Positions 9,331 through 23,604 of a DNA stretch of 64,000 nucleotides are shown here, in pieces (position 1 is the first letter of the stretch; each line of letters begins with the position of its first letter). Position numbers and translations under genes: made by a program. The DNA comes from Clavibacter sp. A6099. Its GTDB lineage: Bacteria; Actinomycetota; Actinomycetes; Actinomycetales; Microbacteriaceae. The DNA lies in NCBI RefSeq assembly GCF_021919125.1, contig NZ_CP083439.1, positions 2,790,001 to 2,854,000 on the forward strand. The letters are read 5' to 3'. Below the pieces are notes generated by a model. It was given only the letters and a program-made list of their open reading frames with translations. It did no database searches and was not told the origin of the DNA.

Positions 9331-10671
9331 TCAGCCGATGCGGACCGACAGGCAGGTGACGCAGCCCTCGAGCTTCTCGAACTCGCTGATGTCGACGGCG
9401 ACGACATCGTAGCCCAGACCGCGGAGCAGGTCAGCCGTGCGGGGAGCGGCGGACGACAGCAGCAGGGTGTCGTCGTCGAGCGCGACGACGGCCACGCCCT
9501 CCGCCTCGGGGACGGGGAGGAACGACGGGAACAGGCGGGGAGCGTCGACCAGCGGCTCGTACCCGATGACGGTGCCGTCCGGCAGCGCCGTGACCTGCGA
9601 CTTGAGGTGCAGGGTCCGGCTGACGGGGACGCCCACCACGGCGTATCCGAGAGGCCGGGCGATCTCGCGCAGCCGCTGGATCCCCGCCGCGTTGGTCCGG
9701 CTGCTCGCACCGACGTAGAGCGTGCGACCGACCTCGAGCACGTCCCCGCCGTCGATGGTCGCGGGCAGGTCGATGGACGTCACAGACAGGTCCATGTCCT
9801 CGAGCGCGCGCTCGACGCCGGTCCGCTCGCCACGGCGCGAGTCTGCCCCGGACGTGAGCAGGACGGCTGTGGTCCCGAGGACGAGCACGGCGTCCTCCAC
9901 GAACACCGAGTCCGGGTGGTCGTCGGCCGGCGGCACCTCGCGGGTCGACCACCCGCGCTCCTCGAGCGCGAGCACGTAGCGCTCCCACTGCTGGTCCGCG
10001 AGCTCGGCGTCCACAGGGCGGCGGTCCAGGTGCGTCAGCTCGCCGTCGGCGAGCCGCGAGGACGGGATCCGCACCAGGGCGATGCGCTCACGCTGGACCT
10101 CGCCGTCACCCGCGGCGACGAGTCGGATCCAGAGACGACGGCCCAGGAGGACGGACGCCAGCGCGACGCCGAGCACGAACATCAGGTTGAGGCCGAGGAG
10201 CGTCTCGAGCAACGGGCCGACGATGTCGCCGCTGACGGTGGCGCCCTGCCCCAGGGCGCCGACGAGGCTCCCGGTGAGCGCGCCGACCACGGCGGCAGCG
10301 ACGGATCCCACGATGGACCTCCACAGACGCCGGTGCATGCCCATACCCGCCAACGCGGCGAGGAGGACGAAGGCGACGAGCGTGTGCACGGTCCAGTAGT
10401 CGAGGAGCGTCACCAGCACGGCAGCGCTCGGCTGGTTGGAGCTGAAGAGCGTCAGCACGCTGAAGAGCAGACCGACGATGGCCGAGACGCCCGCGGACAC
10501 GAGAGCCGCGGAGAGCGCCCTGGCGAGAGGAGCGTTGGACATCCCGGCGCGTGGGGAAGGCGTCGCCGAAGGGCGGACGTTCGTGGCAGTCGCTGGGGTC
10601 GTCGACGGTCGGGCGTCAGCGGGGTCGACGGGCTGGCCGGGTGTGCGGTCGTTCTCGCGGGATTCGGTCAC
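9331..10671 (-). CDS. Membrane-anchored dimethylarginine dimethylaminohydrolase (DDAH)-like protein
   Basis: 446 residues with two parts. Residues 1-45 are Pro/Ser/Thr-rich and probably disordered. Four hydrophobic helices follow (about 52-75, 84-110, 118-140, 153-178). Residues about 195-446 are a DDAH/amidinotransferase-superfamily domain: IDGGDVLEVG and VGASSRTNAAGIQ are typical, the catalytic His is 355 in TLHLKS, and the catalytic Cys is 440 in VTCLSVR at the extreme C-terminus. Family role: hydrolysis of methylated or free arginine-type guanidines to citrulline plus amine. Membrane anchoring is unusual, since characterised DDAH enzymes are soluble. Start: GTG at 10671 is preferred because TATCGT lies 8 nt upstream (near-leaderless). 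GTG at 10692 or ATG at 10545 are alternatives; none has a good Shine-Dalgarno. Confidence 0.82.
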   Translation of the reverse strand: MTESRENDRTPGQPVDPADARPSTTPATATNVRPSATPSPRAGMSNAPLARALSAALVSAGVSAIVGLLFSVLTLFSSNQPSAAVLVTLLDYWTVHTLVAFVLLAALAGMGMHRRLWRSIVGSVAAAVVGALTGSLVGALGQGATVSGDIVGPLLETLLGLNLMFVLGVALASVLLGRRLWIRLVAAGDGEVQRERIALVRIPSSRLADGELTHLDRRPVDAELADQQWERYVLALEERGWSTREVPPADDHPDSVFVEDAVLVLGTTAVLLTSGADSRRGERTGVERALEDMDLSVTSIDLPATIDGGDVLEVGRTLYVGASSRTNAAGIQRLREIARPLGYAVVGVPVSRTLHLKSQVTALPDGTVIGYEPLVDAPRLFPSFLPVPEAEGVAVVALDDDTLLLSSAAPRTADLLRGLGYDVVAVDISEFEKLEGCVTCLSVRIG

Positions 10672-10679
10672 GAACGACG

Positions 10680-10685
10680 ACGATA
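10680..10685 (-). promoter_or_regulatory. Candidate -10 (TATCGT) for the DDAH-like gene
   Basis: TATCGT lies 8 nt before the GTG at 10671. This would give a leader of only one or two nucleotides. Confidence 0.3.
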
Positions 10686-10766
10686 ACGGCACCCCTTATG
10701 GCCGGCATGTGAGGCGGCTGACAGGGTCGCGCCTACGACGGCGGGACGCCTAGGGTGTTAACGCAG

Positions 10767-10797
10767 AAAGGCCCGCCGCACGATGTGCGACGGGCCT
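10767..10797 (-). terminator. rRNA operon terminator
   Basis: Stem of 13 pairs with one mismatch (arms 10769-10781 and 10785-10797, loop GAT), followed by TTTCTG on the transcribed strand. It lies 22 nt past the 5S end. Confidence 0.85.
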
Positions 10798-10819
10798 CCC
10801 CGATCATTCTCAAGTTAAG

Positions 10820-10936
10820 TCCGGCGGTGTCCTACTCTCCCACAGGGTCCCCCCTGCAGTACCATCGGCGCTGAGAGTCTTAGCTTCCGGGTTCGGAATG
10901 TGACCGGGCGTTTCCCTCTCGCTATGGCCGCCGAAA
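10820..10936 (-). rRNA. rrf: 5S ribosomal RNA
   Basis: About 117 nt. The terminal helix pairs GTTTCGGCGG at the 5' end with CACCGCCGGA at the 3' end. The internal GTCACATTCCGAACCCGGAAGC loop is diagnostic of 5S. Ends are accurate to a few bases. Last gene of the 16S-23S-5S operon. Confidence 0.95.
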
Positions 10937-11056
10937 CACCTCATACACACCCCGACAGGGCATGAAATCTGTGATGAATCGACCAGTCAAGCTGGTTATT
11001 CAATTAGCACCCGACCGTATATCGGGAACCACATAGTGGACGCAAGCAAAGTGTTT

Positions 11057-16120
<5,064 letters not shown>

Positions 16121-16457
16121 ATGCTTAAACGCACGACCACCCGAAAGCGATCGGCACATCTAAAGCCAGACGTGAACGGGAATCGAACACGAACCAGCAA
16201 GTTTGAAACCGACAGAACAAATCATTACTGACTTGCTTGTTTGTTTAAATGTATTCCAAAGGAATCCGAAACGAGCATCCGAAGGACACCCGCAACGGGT
16301 ATTTGGCATTTGACATTGTGCACGCTGTTGAGTTCTCAAGGAACGGACGCTCCCGACACCAGCCATCACAGCCAGCCATCGGAGCTCACACTCCACCGCT
16401 CCCCGTGGGAGTGATCCAGACCAAACAGCCCAGCACTCACGTCGGAAGCAGAATCAG
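16121..16457 (-). other. rRNA operon leader
   Basis: About 335 nt between the promoter and 16S with no gene. It contains CTTGAGAACTCAACAGCGTG (minus strand, 16322-16341), an antitermination/boxA-like element characteristic of actinobacterial rRNA leaders. Confidence 0.65.
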
Positions 16458-16487
16458 ATCCTAGCTCAGTTGATGGTAAACACGCAA
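16458..16487 (-). promoter_or_regulatory. rRNA operon promoter
   Basis: -35 TTGCGT (16482-16487), 18-bp spacer, -10 TAGGAT (16458-16463) on the minus strand. It lies about 340 nt upstream of 16S. Additional promoters further upstream are possible. Confidence 0.55.
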
Positions 16488-16661
16488 CCCTTCAGGGCCA
16501 CGGCAACTTCTGTTTCACCAGGATCACCACCACCAGAACAGCTCCGGAAGCTTCTCAGCTCCCCGCCCGTTCCGGCGACAAGAGGAGACATTACGCGGAC
16601 CACCCCACCCCCGCAAAACCACCCACATCCCGGGCGTGTCGCGACGACCTGCCGCGGGCGG

Positions 16662-16693
16662 CGCGGCTGCGGCCCCGTGGGACCGCAGCCGCG
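16662..16693 (-). terminator. Terminator after purH
   Basis: 15-bp stem with one mismatch (CGCGGCTGCGG...CCGCAGCCGCG), 5 nt past the purH stop. It separates purH from the rRNA promoter region. The rest of 16488-16661 shows no gene. Confidence 0.75.
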
Positions 16694-16697
16694 GGCA

Positions 16698-18323
16698 TCA
16701 GTGGAAGAAGTGGCGCTCGCCCGTGAAGTACATGGCCACGCCAGCGGCGCGAGCGGCCGCGACGACCTCCTCGTCGCGCACGGATCCGCCGGGCTGCACC
16801 ACGGCCCGGACGCCGGCGTCGAGGAGGACCTGCAGTCCGTCGGCGAACGGGAAGAACGCGTCGGACGCCGCCACCGATCCGGACGCCCGGTCGCCGGCGC
16901 GCTGCACCGCCAGCTGGCAGGAGTCGACGCGGTTGACCTGCCCCATGCCCACTCCCACGGACGCACCGTGGTGGGCGAGCAGGATCGCGTTCGACTTCAC
17001 CGCCCGGCAGGCCTTCCACGCGAACTCGAGGTCCGCGAGCGTCTGCTCGTCCACGGGCTCCCCGGTCGCGAGCGTCCACGACGCCGAGAGGCGAGTGCCG
17101 TCGGTCGGGAACGCGTCACCGGACTGGACCAGGTAACCGCCCGAGATCTGCCGCGCCTCGAGGAGCTCGCGGTGGTACCCCTCCGGGAGCGTCAGCAGCC
17201 GCAGGTTCTTCTTCGTCTTCAGCAGCGTGAGCGCGTCGTCGTCGAACCCGGGCGCGACGAGGACCTCGGTGAATATCTCCTTCACGGTCTCCGCCATCCC
17301 CAGCGTGACGGCGCGGTTCGCGGCGATGACTCCCCCGAATGCCGAGACGGGATCGCAGTCGTGCGCGCTGCGGTGCGCGGCGGCGATCGCGTCGACCGCC
17401 CGGGGCGCCGCGACGGCGATGCCGCACGGGTTCGCGTGCTTGATGATGGCGACGGCCGGCTCCGCGAAGTCGTAGGCGGCGCGGACGGCCGCATCCGCGT
17501 CGACGAAGTTGTTGTAGGACATCTCCTTGCCGTGCAGCTGCACCGCCTGGGCGATGCCCGCGCCGTCCGGCCGTCGGTAGAGCGCCGCGTCCTGGTGGGA
17601 GTTCTCGCCGTACCTGAGCACCTGGGCGAGCTCGCCCGCGACGTCCCAGCTGGTGGGCCACCCCGGAGCGTCGTCCCCGGAGGCGTCGTCGCCGACGACG
17701 GCCGACCGGAAGTACTCCGCGACCGCGCGGTCGTAGTCGGCCGTGTGCGCGAAGGCGGCAGCCGCGAGGCGACGCCGCTGGTCGAGCGTGGTCCCCCCGG
17801 AGCGCACGGCCTGGATCACCTCGTCGTAGCTCGACGGGGACACGACGATCGCGACGTTCGCGTGGTTCTTCGCGGATGCGCGCACCATGGCGGGACCGCC
17901 GATGTCGATCTGCTCGATCACGTCCGACGCGGGGGCTCCCGACGCCACCGTCTCCACGAACGGGTAGAGGTTCACCACCACGAGCTGGAACGGCGAGATT
18001 CCGAGCTCCGCCAGCTGCACCTCGTGCGACTCGAGCCGGAGGTCGGCGAGGAGGCCGGCGTGCACGGCGGGATGCAGGGTCTTGACGCGTCCGTCGAGCG
18101 CCTCCGGGAACCCGGTCACGTCCTGCACCGGCGTGACGGGGAAGCCCGCGTCCGCGATGGTGCTGGCCGTCGATCCGGTGGAGACGATCTCGACCCCGGC
18201 CTCCGCGAGCGCAGCGGCCAGCTCGAGCAGCCCCGTCTTGTCGCTGACGGAGACGAGGGCGCGAGCCACCTCGATCCCGTCGCGATCGCGGAACAGGGAC
18301 GGGTCGTGACGGGGTCCGCTCAT
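16698..18323 (-). CDS. purH: Bifunctional AICAR formyltransferase / IMP cyclohydrolase
   Basis: Last two steps of de novo IMP synthesis; 541 residues, family-typical. The N-terminal MGS-like cyclohydrolase domain (about 15-200) shows [16 protein letters not shown] and GRVKTLHP. The C-terminal transformylase domain contains LRYGENSHQ (about 240), the catalytic KHANPCG segment (about 290-297), DPVSAFGG and the terminal SDAFFPF. The start ATG overlaps the purN TGA by 4 nt, so purN-purH are coupled. A terminator follows at 16662. Confidence 0.97.
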   Translation of the reverse strand: MSGPRHDPSLFRDRDGIEVARALVSVSDKTGLLELAAALAEAGVEIVSTGSTASTIADAGFPVTPVQDVTGFPEALDGRVKTLHPAVHAGLLADLRLESHEVQLAELGISPFQLVVVNLYPFVETVASGAPASDVIEQIDIGGPAMVRASAKNHANVAIVVSPSSYDEVIQAVRSGGTTLDQRRRLAAAAFAHTADYDRAVAEYFRSAVVGDDASGDDAPGWPTSWDVAGELAQVLRYGENSHQDAALYRRPDGAGIAQAVQLHGKEMSYNNFVDADAAVRAAYDFAEPAVAIIKHANPCGIAVAAPRAVDAIAAAHRSAHDCDPVSAFGGVIAANRAVTLGMAETVKEIFTEVLVAPGFDDDALTLLKTKKNLRLLTLPEGYHRELLEARQISGGYLVQSGDAFPTDGTRLSASWTLATGEPVDEQTLADLEFAWKACRAVKSNAILLAHHGASVGVGMGQVNRVDSCQLAVQRAGDRASGSVAASDAFFPFADGLQVLLDAGVRAVVQPGGSVRDEEVVAAARAAGVAMYFTGERHFFH

Positions 18324-18913
18324 GCCGGGGACAGCTCCTTGAGGTCGATGGTGCCGAGGGAGATCGCGCGCACCGTGTCGACGAGGAGCCTGCGCTCCAC
18401 GACCTTGATGCGCTCGTGCAGGGTGTGCTCGGTGTCGTCCGGTTCCACGGGCACGCGCTCCTGCGCGAGGACCGGTCCGGTGTCGACGCCGGTGTCGACG
18501 ACAATGATGGACGCCCCGGAGCTCGAGGCCCCGGCGGCGATGGCGTCCCGGACCGCGTGAGCGCCGGGGAACTCCGGGAGGTACGCCGGATGGGTGTTGA
18601 CGATGCGGGGCGCGAAGGCGGCAACGGCGCGCGGCGGCAGGAGCCGCATGAATCCGCTGAGGACCACCAGGTCGGGCTCCCAGCCGGCGATCGCCGCCGC
18701 CAGCTCGTCGCCCCACGAGGCGCGATCGGGGAAGCTCGCGAACGGCACGGTGAAGGTGGGGATGCCGCGCTCCTCGGCGAAGCGGAGGCCGTCGGCGTCG
18801 CGGTCGGCTCCCACAGCGATGACGCGCGCCGGGTATCCCGCGTGGTCGGCCGCCTCGAGGAGGGCGTGGAGGTTGGTCCCGCTGCCGGAGATGAGGACGA
18901 CCACGTTGAGCAC
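18320..18913 (-). CDS. purN: Phosphoribosylglycinamide formyltransferase (GART)
   Basis: Transfers a formyl group from 10-formyl-THF to GAR in purine synthesis; 197 residues. The nucleotide-binding loop is GSGTN at 10-14. The catalytic residues Asn106, His108 (VNTHPAYLP) and Asp144 (VDTGVDTG) coincide with the E. coli numbering when the GTG at 18913 is taken as start. That start is also 6 nt after a TAGGCT -10, i.e. leaderless. A GTG two codons earlier (18919) is the alternative. Operon with purH (4-nt overlap); perM lies upstream, as in mycobacteria. Confidence 0.96.
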   Translation of the reverse strand: MLNVVVLISGSGTNLHALLEAADHAGYPARVIAVGADRDADGLRFAEERGIPTFTVPFASFPDRASWGDELAAAIAGWEPDLVVLSGFMRLLPPRAVAAFAPRIVNTHPAYLPEFPGAHAVRDAIAAGASSSGASIIVVDTGVDTGPVLAQERVPVEPDDTEHTLHERIKVVERRLLVDTVRAISLGTIDLKELSPA

Positions 18914-18919
18914 GCGCAC

Positions 18920-18925
18920 AGCCTA
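18920..18925 (-). promoter_or_regulatory. -10 element (TAGGCT) of the leaderless purN start
   Basis: TAGGCT is followed by 6 nt and GTG, an arrangement repeated nearly base for base at guaB3. Confidence 0.55.
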
Positions 18926-20203
18926 TCCGCGTCCCTCGGGGCTGCGCCGGACGAGGGGGGCCATGAGACCCGAGACGAACATGCCCGCCACGGACGCGAC
19001 GCCGATCTCGAGGAACGCGACGAGGAGGATCCACCCGCCTGCCGGGCCGACGTCGGCCAGGCGCCCCGGTCCGGCGGCGCCGCCGGAGAGGACGGCGAGC
19101 AAGGAGAGCACGGCGGCGCCGACCAGTCCCATGCCGAGGCCCGCGACCAGGAACCACGGCCAGCGGCGCGCCTCGGGCTCGGGGATGCGGGCGACCCGCG
19201 GCGACAGGGCGACCGCGGCGACGAAGGACACGACGACCGGGACGAGGATGCCGAGGTAGCCCAGGTCGAAGGCCCCCTGTGGCAGGACCCCAAGGACCGG
19301 CACCGACGGGATCGGGCCGACGGTCGTGCCGAGCGGCGAGATGGACGACCCGGTGCCCAGGGCGAAGCCGGGGCCGATGAGCCACGACGCCGCCCACATC
19401 ACGAGGTTCGGCAGCAGCGCGATCTGCGCGAGCGTGAGGGCGACGCCGCCGACGATCCCCGTCTGCAGCGTCTCGTAGAGGGTGATGACGGTCGCGTACT
19501 GGAGGCCGAGCAGCACCGCGACGATCACCGCGGAGATCGCGACGACCCCGAAGGCCGCGGCCGCTCCCCCGCGGACGGCCGTCGCCGCCACGGAGGCCGC
19601 GCCGCCAGGGAGGCGGTCGAACGCGTCGCGGGCGCTCCGGATGGCGCCGGCCGCGCGACCGGACGACAGGGATGCCCACCACCTGCGGGCCCTCGCTCGA
19701 TCGGCTCTCGCGATCCCGCCGACGAGGAGGCCGAGGGCGAGGACCAGCGTCGGCAGGATCGCCCCGCGCCCGACGGCCGGGGCGACGCCCTCATGCTGCG
19801 CCGAGAGCGCGAGGCCGAGGGACAGCACGGCGGTGGTGGCCACAGCGGAGACGGCGCCGACGCCGGGGTGGTCGGTCTCGACGATGCGGCGGCCGGCGCG
19901 GATACCGAGGAGGAGCGTGAGGAGGGCGAATCCCAGGGGCGCCAGCGTGAGCGCGAACGGCGCGTCGACGCCCGGGAGGCCGAGGGACGAGGCGAGCGAC
20001 GGATCCAGCGACGCCGTGAGCGGCACGCCGTGACCGAGGAGCCACAGGTCGACGGCCGTGCGCGCGAAGACGCCCCAGTCGATCTGCAGGTCGTACTGGC
20101 CGGCCCACAGCGCGGTGAGCGGCACGAGGGGCAGGGCGACGCCGACCCCCACCACCAGGAGCGCCTCGAGTGCCGCGAACAGGGCGGTTGCGTGTCGGTT
20201 CAT
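18923..20203 (-). CDS. PerM-like integral membrane protein (DUF6350)
   Basis: 426 residues with about ten hydrophobic helices, short loops and no enzymatic motif. The synteny sucC-sucD-perM-purN-purH matches that around the mycobacterial cell-division/persistence protein PerM, which is the main basis for the call. The family is linked in mycobacteria to stabilising divisome components; the function here is inferred. The ATG at 20203 is 9 nt after a TAGGGT hexamer, so the mRNA leader is nearly absent. It ends 9 nt before the purN start. Confidence 0.8.
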   Translation of the reverse strand: MNRHATALFAALEALLVVGVGVALPLVPLTALWAGQYDLQIDWGVFARTAVDLWLLGHGVPLTASLDPSLASSLGLPGVDAPFALTLAPLGFALLTLLLGIRAGRRIVETDHPGVGAVSAVATTAVLSLGLALSAQHEGVAPAVGRGAILPTLVLALGLLVGGIARADRARARRWWASLSSGRAAGAIRSARDAFDRLPGGAASVAATAVRGGAAAAFGVVAISAVIVAVLLGLQYATVITLYETLQTGIVGGVALTLAQIALLPNLVMWAASWLIGPGFALGTGSSISPLGTTVGPIPSVPVLGVLPQGAFDLGYLGILVPVVVSFVAAVALSPRVARIPEPEARRWPWFLVAGLGMGLVGAAVLSLLAVLSGGAAGPGRLADVGPAGGWILLVAFLEIGVASVAGMFVSGLMAPLVRRSPEGRG

Positions 20204-20212
20204 GCCTCGACG

Positions 20213-20218
20213 ACCCTA
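20213..20218 (-). promoter_or_regulatory. Candidate -10 (TAGGGT) for the perM-like gene
   Basis: TAGGGT lies 9 nt before the ATG at 20203. Confidence 0.4.
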
Positions 20219-20297
20219 CCGGCCGCGCCCTGCGCGACCCGTCCGGCGCCGGGCGCGCCGGGGCATCGGCGGGCCGATCCGCATGGGGAGGACCCGG

Positions 20298-20344
20298 GCA
20301 CGACGACGGCCCGCATCCACCGGGGATGCGGGCCGTCGTCGTGC
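20298..20344 (-). terminator. Terminator after sucD
   Basis: Perfect 21-bp stem (20298-20318 / 20324-20344) with a 5-nt loop. It is 19 nt past the sucD stop and ends the sucCD operon before perM. Confidence 0.8.
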
Positions 20345-20363
20345 GCTCGCGAGCGCCGCGCCG

Positions 20364-21251
20364 CTACAGGGCGGCGAAGACCTCGCGGAGGAGGTTCGCC
20401 GTCTCGGTCGGCGTCTTGCCGACCTTGACGCCGGAGGCCTCGAGGGCCTCCTTCTTGCCCTGGGCCGTGCCGCTGCCGCCGGAGACGATGGCGCCGGCGT
20501 GGCCCATGGTCTTGCCCTCGGGGGCGGTGAAGCCCGCGACGTACGCGACGACCGGCTTGGTGACGTGGGCCTTGATGTACTCGGCCGCGCGCTCCTCGGC
20601 GTCGCCGCCGATCTCGCCGATCATGACGATGGCGCGCGTCTCCGGGTCGGCCTCGAACGCCTCGAGGGCGTCGATGTGCGTGGTGCCGATGATCGGGTCG
20701 CCGCCGATGCCGATGGCGGTCGAGATGCCGAGGTCGCGCAGCTCGAACATCATCTGGTACGTGAGCGTGCCCGACTTCGACACGAGGCCGATGGGGCCGG
20801 CCTCCGTGATGGTGGCGGGGATGATGCCGGCGTTCGACTTGCCAGGGCTGATGATGCCGGGGCAGTTCGGGCCGACGATGCGCGTCTTCCCACCCGTGCT
20901 CTTGGCGTGCGACCAGAACTCGGCGGAGTCCTTGACGGGGATCCCCTCGGTGATGACGACCGCGAGCGGGATGGCCGCGTCGATCGCCTCCACCACCGCG
21001 CTCTTGGCGAAGGCCGGCGGGACGAAGATGACCGACACGTCGGCACCCGTCTCGGCCATGGCGTCGGCGACCGAGCCGAAGATCGGGAGCTCGACGCCCT
21101 CGATGGTGACCGTGCTGCCGGCCTTGCGCGGGTTGACGCCGCCGACGACCTTGCTTCCGGACGCGAGCATGCGGCCCGCGTGCTTGGTGCCCTCGGAGCC
21201 GGTGAGGCCCTGGACGATGATCCTGCTGTTCTCGTCGAGAAGAATCGACAT
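20364..21251 (-). CDS. sucD: Succinyl-CoA synthetase alpha subunit
   Basis: TCA-cycle substrate-level phosphorylation (succinyl-CoA to succinate with NTP formation); alpha subunit of the SucCD complex, 295 residues. The CoA-binding Rossmann domain is at the N-terminus ([13 protein letters not shown]). The phosphorylated His is 251 in [20 protein letters not shown] start 27 nt after the sucC stop; same operon. Confidence 0.97.
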   Translation of the reverse strand: MSILLDENSRIIVQGLTGSEGTKHAGRMLASGSKVVGGVNPRKAGSTVTIEGVELPIFGSVADAMAETGADVSVIFVPPAFAKSAVVEAIDAAIPLAVVITEGIPVKDSAEFWSHAKSTGGKTRIVGPNCPGIISPGKSNAGIIPATITEAGPIGLVSKSGTLTYQMMFELRDLGISTAIGIGGDPIIGTTHIDALEAFEADPETRAIVMIGEIGGDAEERAAEYIKAHVTKPVVAYVAGFTAPEGKTMGHAGAIVSGGSGTAQGKKEALEASGVKVGKTPTETANLLREVFAAL

Positions 21252-21278
21252 CTATCTGTTCCTGTTCTCTCTCGGGAG

Positions 21279-22451
21279 TTAAGCGGCGGCCAGCTCGGCG
21301 GCCTTGTCGGCCGCCTCGTCCATGGTGCCGACGACGGTGACGAGCGGGTGGGCGCGCTCCTCGAGGATGCGGCGGCCCTCCTCGACGTTGTTGCCGTCGA
21401 GGCGGACGACGAGCGGCTTGGTGGCGGCGTCGCCCAGCTTGTCGAGCGCGCCGACGATGCCGTTCGCGACCGCGTCGCACGAGGTGATGCCGCCGAAGAC
21501 GTTGACGAAGACGCTCGTGACCTGCTCGTCGCCGAGGATGACGTCGAGGCCGGCGGCCATGACCTCGGCCGACGCTCCGCCCCCGATGTCGAGGAAGTTC
21601 GCCGGACGAACGCCGCCGTGCTGCTCGCCGGCGTAGCTGACGACGTCGAGCGTGGACATGACGAGACCCGCGCCGTTGCCGATGATGCCGACCTGGCCGT
21701 CGAGCTTCACGTAGTTGAGGTCCGACTCCTTGGCCTTCGCCTCGAGCGGGTCGGCTGCGGCCGCGTCCTCGAGGGCTGCGTGACCCTCGTGCCGGAAGCC
21801 GGCGTTCTCGTCGAGCGTGACCTTGCCGTCGAGCGCGATGATGTCGCCCGACTCCGTGAGGACGAGCGGGTTGACCTCGACGAGCGTCGCGTCCTCGTCC
21901 CGGTAGACCCACCAGAGGCGCTCGAAGACCGGCGCGACCTTGGCGATGAGCTCCTCGGGGAACGAGGCGGCGCGGGCGATCTCCTCGGCCTTCGCGGCGT
22001 CGATGCCGGCGACCGGGTCGATCTCGATGCGGGCGAGCGCCTCGGGCCGGGTGACCGCGAGCTCCTCGATCTCCATGCCGCCCTCGTAGCTGGCGAGGCA
22101 GAGGTAGGAGCGCTCGGCGCGGTCGAGGAGGATCGAGAAGTAGAACTCCTGCGCGATGCGGGCGCCGGCCGCGACCATCACGCGGTGCACGGTGTGGCCC
22201 TTGATGTCGAGGCCGAGGATGCCCTCGGCGGCCTCGAACGCCGCGTCGGCGCTCTGGGCGACCTTGACGCCTCCGGCCTTGCCGCGGCCGCCGGTCTTCA
22301 CCTGCGCCTTCACGACCACGGTGCCGCCCAGCTTCTCGGCCGCGGCGCGCACCTCCTCGGCGGTGTCGGCGACGATCCCCGGGAGGACCGGGACGCCGTA
22401 GGACTCGAAGAGGTCCCTGGCCTGGTATTCGAAAAGATCCACGCGTGTCAT
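21279..22451 (-). CDS. sucC: Succinyl-CoA synthetase beta subunit (ADP/GDP-forming)
   Basis: Beta subunit with an ATP-grasp fold and a C-terminal CoA-ligase domain; 390 residues. Opening motif [22 protein letters not shown]-grasp segments [16 protein letters not shown] and EVNPLVLT; the C-terminal [12 protein letters not shown] and VNVFGGI match the ligase domain. The ATG at 22451 is annotated; the GTG three codons downstream (22442), where homology begins, is equally possible. Forms an operon with sucD. The 229 bp upstream (22452-22680) hold no recognised gene. Confidence 0.96.
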   Translation of the reverse strand: MTRVDLFEYQARDLFESYGVPVLPGIVADTAEEVRAAAEKLGGTVVVKAQVKTGGRGKAGGVKVAQSADAAFEAAEGILGLDIKGHTVHRVMVAAGARIAQEFYFSILLDRAERSYLCLASYEGGMEIEELAVTRPEALARIEIDPVAGIDAAKAEEIARAASFPEELIAKVAPVFERLWWVYRDEDATLVEVNPLVLTESGDIIALDGKVTLDENAGFRHEGHAALEDAAAADPLEAKAKESDLNYVKLDGQVGIIGNGAGLVMSTLDVVSYAGEQHGGVRPANFLDIGGGASAEVMAAGLDVILGDEQVTSVFVNVFGGITSCDAVANGIVGALDKLGDAATKPLVVRLDGNNVEEGRRILEERAHPLVTVVGTMDEAADKAAELAAA

Positions 22452-22680
22452 CCCATCCGCACCCGCGCTCGGCGGTCATGTGCGTCGTTCGAGGCTGCGG
22501 TGCCACGACCGTCTGGCGGCGGCACCCGGTGTGTTGCGGCTGGTCGACGCGCCCGCCGCCCACCTGCGTGGGCCGGCCCGCCGCGTCGACGACCGTGGAG
22601 AGCCTATCGGGTCGCGGGTCGGCCGCCCCGGGTGGGGAGCGGCCGTGCGCCGATGCCCCCTGGGGAGGGAGACTGGCGGG

Positions 22681-23502
22681 ATGAGCCCGAGGACGCATCC
22701 CGCGCGCCGGCGCGCCGGGTCGATCCGGGACATCGCGGGCGAGGGCATCCTCCTGGCGGCGGGAGCGCGGGCGATCCTGCTGCAGGTCGCCGACCCGTCC
22801 GTCGCGCGCGGGGTCGCGGAGCACAGCGACTTCGCGACGCGCCCGCTCGACCGGCTCGAGGGCACGCTCGGATACATCTACGCCGTGGTGTTCGGCTCCC
22901 CCGAGGAAGTCGCGCGCGCACGGCGGATCGTCGGACGCGCGCACGCTCCGGTCCGGTCGGCGGTGCCCGCGGTGGACGGCTCCGCGCCGGCCTACTCCGC
23001 CTACGACCCGGAGCTGCAGCTCTGGGTGGCGGCGACGGTGTACCAGTCGGCGATCACGATGTTCGAGCTCTGCTTCGGACCGCTGCCCGAGGAGTCGGCC
23101 GACAGGATCCACCGCCAATACGCCGTCCTCGGCACCGCGCTGCAGGTGCCGGAGGGGATGTGGCCCGAGGACCGCGCGGCGTTCCGCGCCTACTGGGACG
23201 AGCGGATCGGGACGCTCGAGCCGACGGCGGATGCGCGTCGGATCGCCCGGACCCTGCTGGAGGGCCGCGGCGCACCGGCGGCGGTCCGCGCGTTCATGCC
23301 GCTCCTCGCGCTGGTGACGGCTGGGCTCCTGCCGCCGCGGATCCGGGCCGGCTTCGGGATGCGGTGGGACGCGCGGATCGAGCGCCGCCACGCGCGCCTC
23401 CTCACCCCCGTCCTCGCCGTGTACCGAGTGCTGCCGCGCGTCGTCCGCGAGGCGCCGCGCACGATCGTCACCCGCAGGTACCTCCGCCGCGACGCCGGGT
23501 AG
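22681..23502 (+). CDS. Oxygenase MpaB family protein (DUF2236)
   Basis: 273 residues. The pattern with a GEGILLAAGARAILLQVADPSVA opening and the later ELQLWVAATVYQSAI segment matches the MpaB/latex-clearing-protein-like DUF2236 family, heme-containing oxygenases by precedent. The substrate is unknown. No signal peptide; probably cytosolic or peripherally attached. The ATG follows GGGAGGGAGAC. Divergent from sucC and not in an obvious operon. Confidence 0.8.
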   Translation: MSPRTHPARRRAGSIRDIAGEGILLAAGARAILLQVADPSVARGVAEHSDFATRPLDRLEGTLGYIYAVVFGSPEEVARARRIVGRAHAPVRSAVPAVDGSAPAYSAYDPELQLWVAATVYQSAITMFELCFGPLPEESADRIHRQYAVLGTALQVPEGMWPEDRAAFRAYWDERIGTLEPTADARRIARTLLEGRGAPAAVRAFMPLLALVTAGLLPPRIRAGFGMRWDARIERRHARLLTPVLAVYRVLPRVVREAPRTIVTRRYLRRDAG

Positions 23503-23604
23503 CCGTCGCCCGGCCGCTCCTGCACAGGCGCACGGCCGCGGATCCCGTCCCCGGCTCGCCGACCTGCGCGCAGCCGCGCCGCGCTCGACCCGCACTGTGC
23601 GGCC

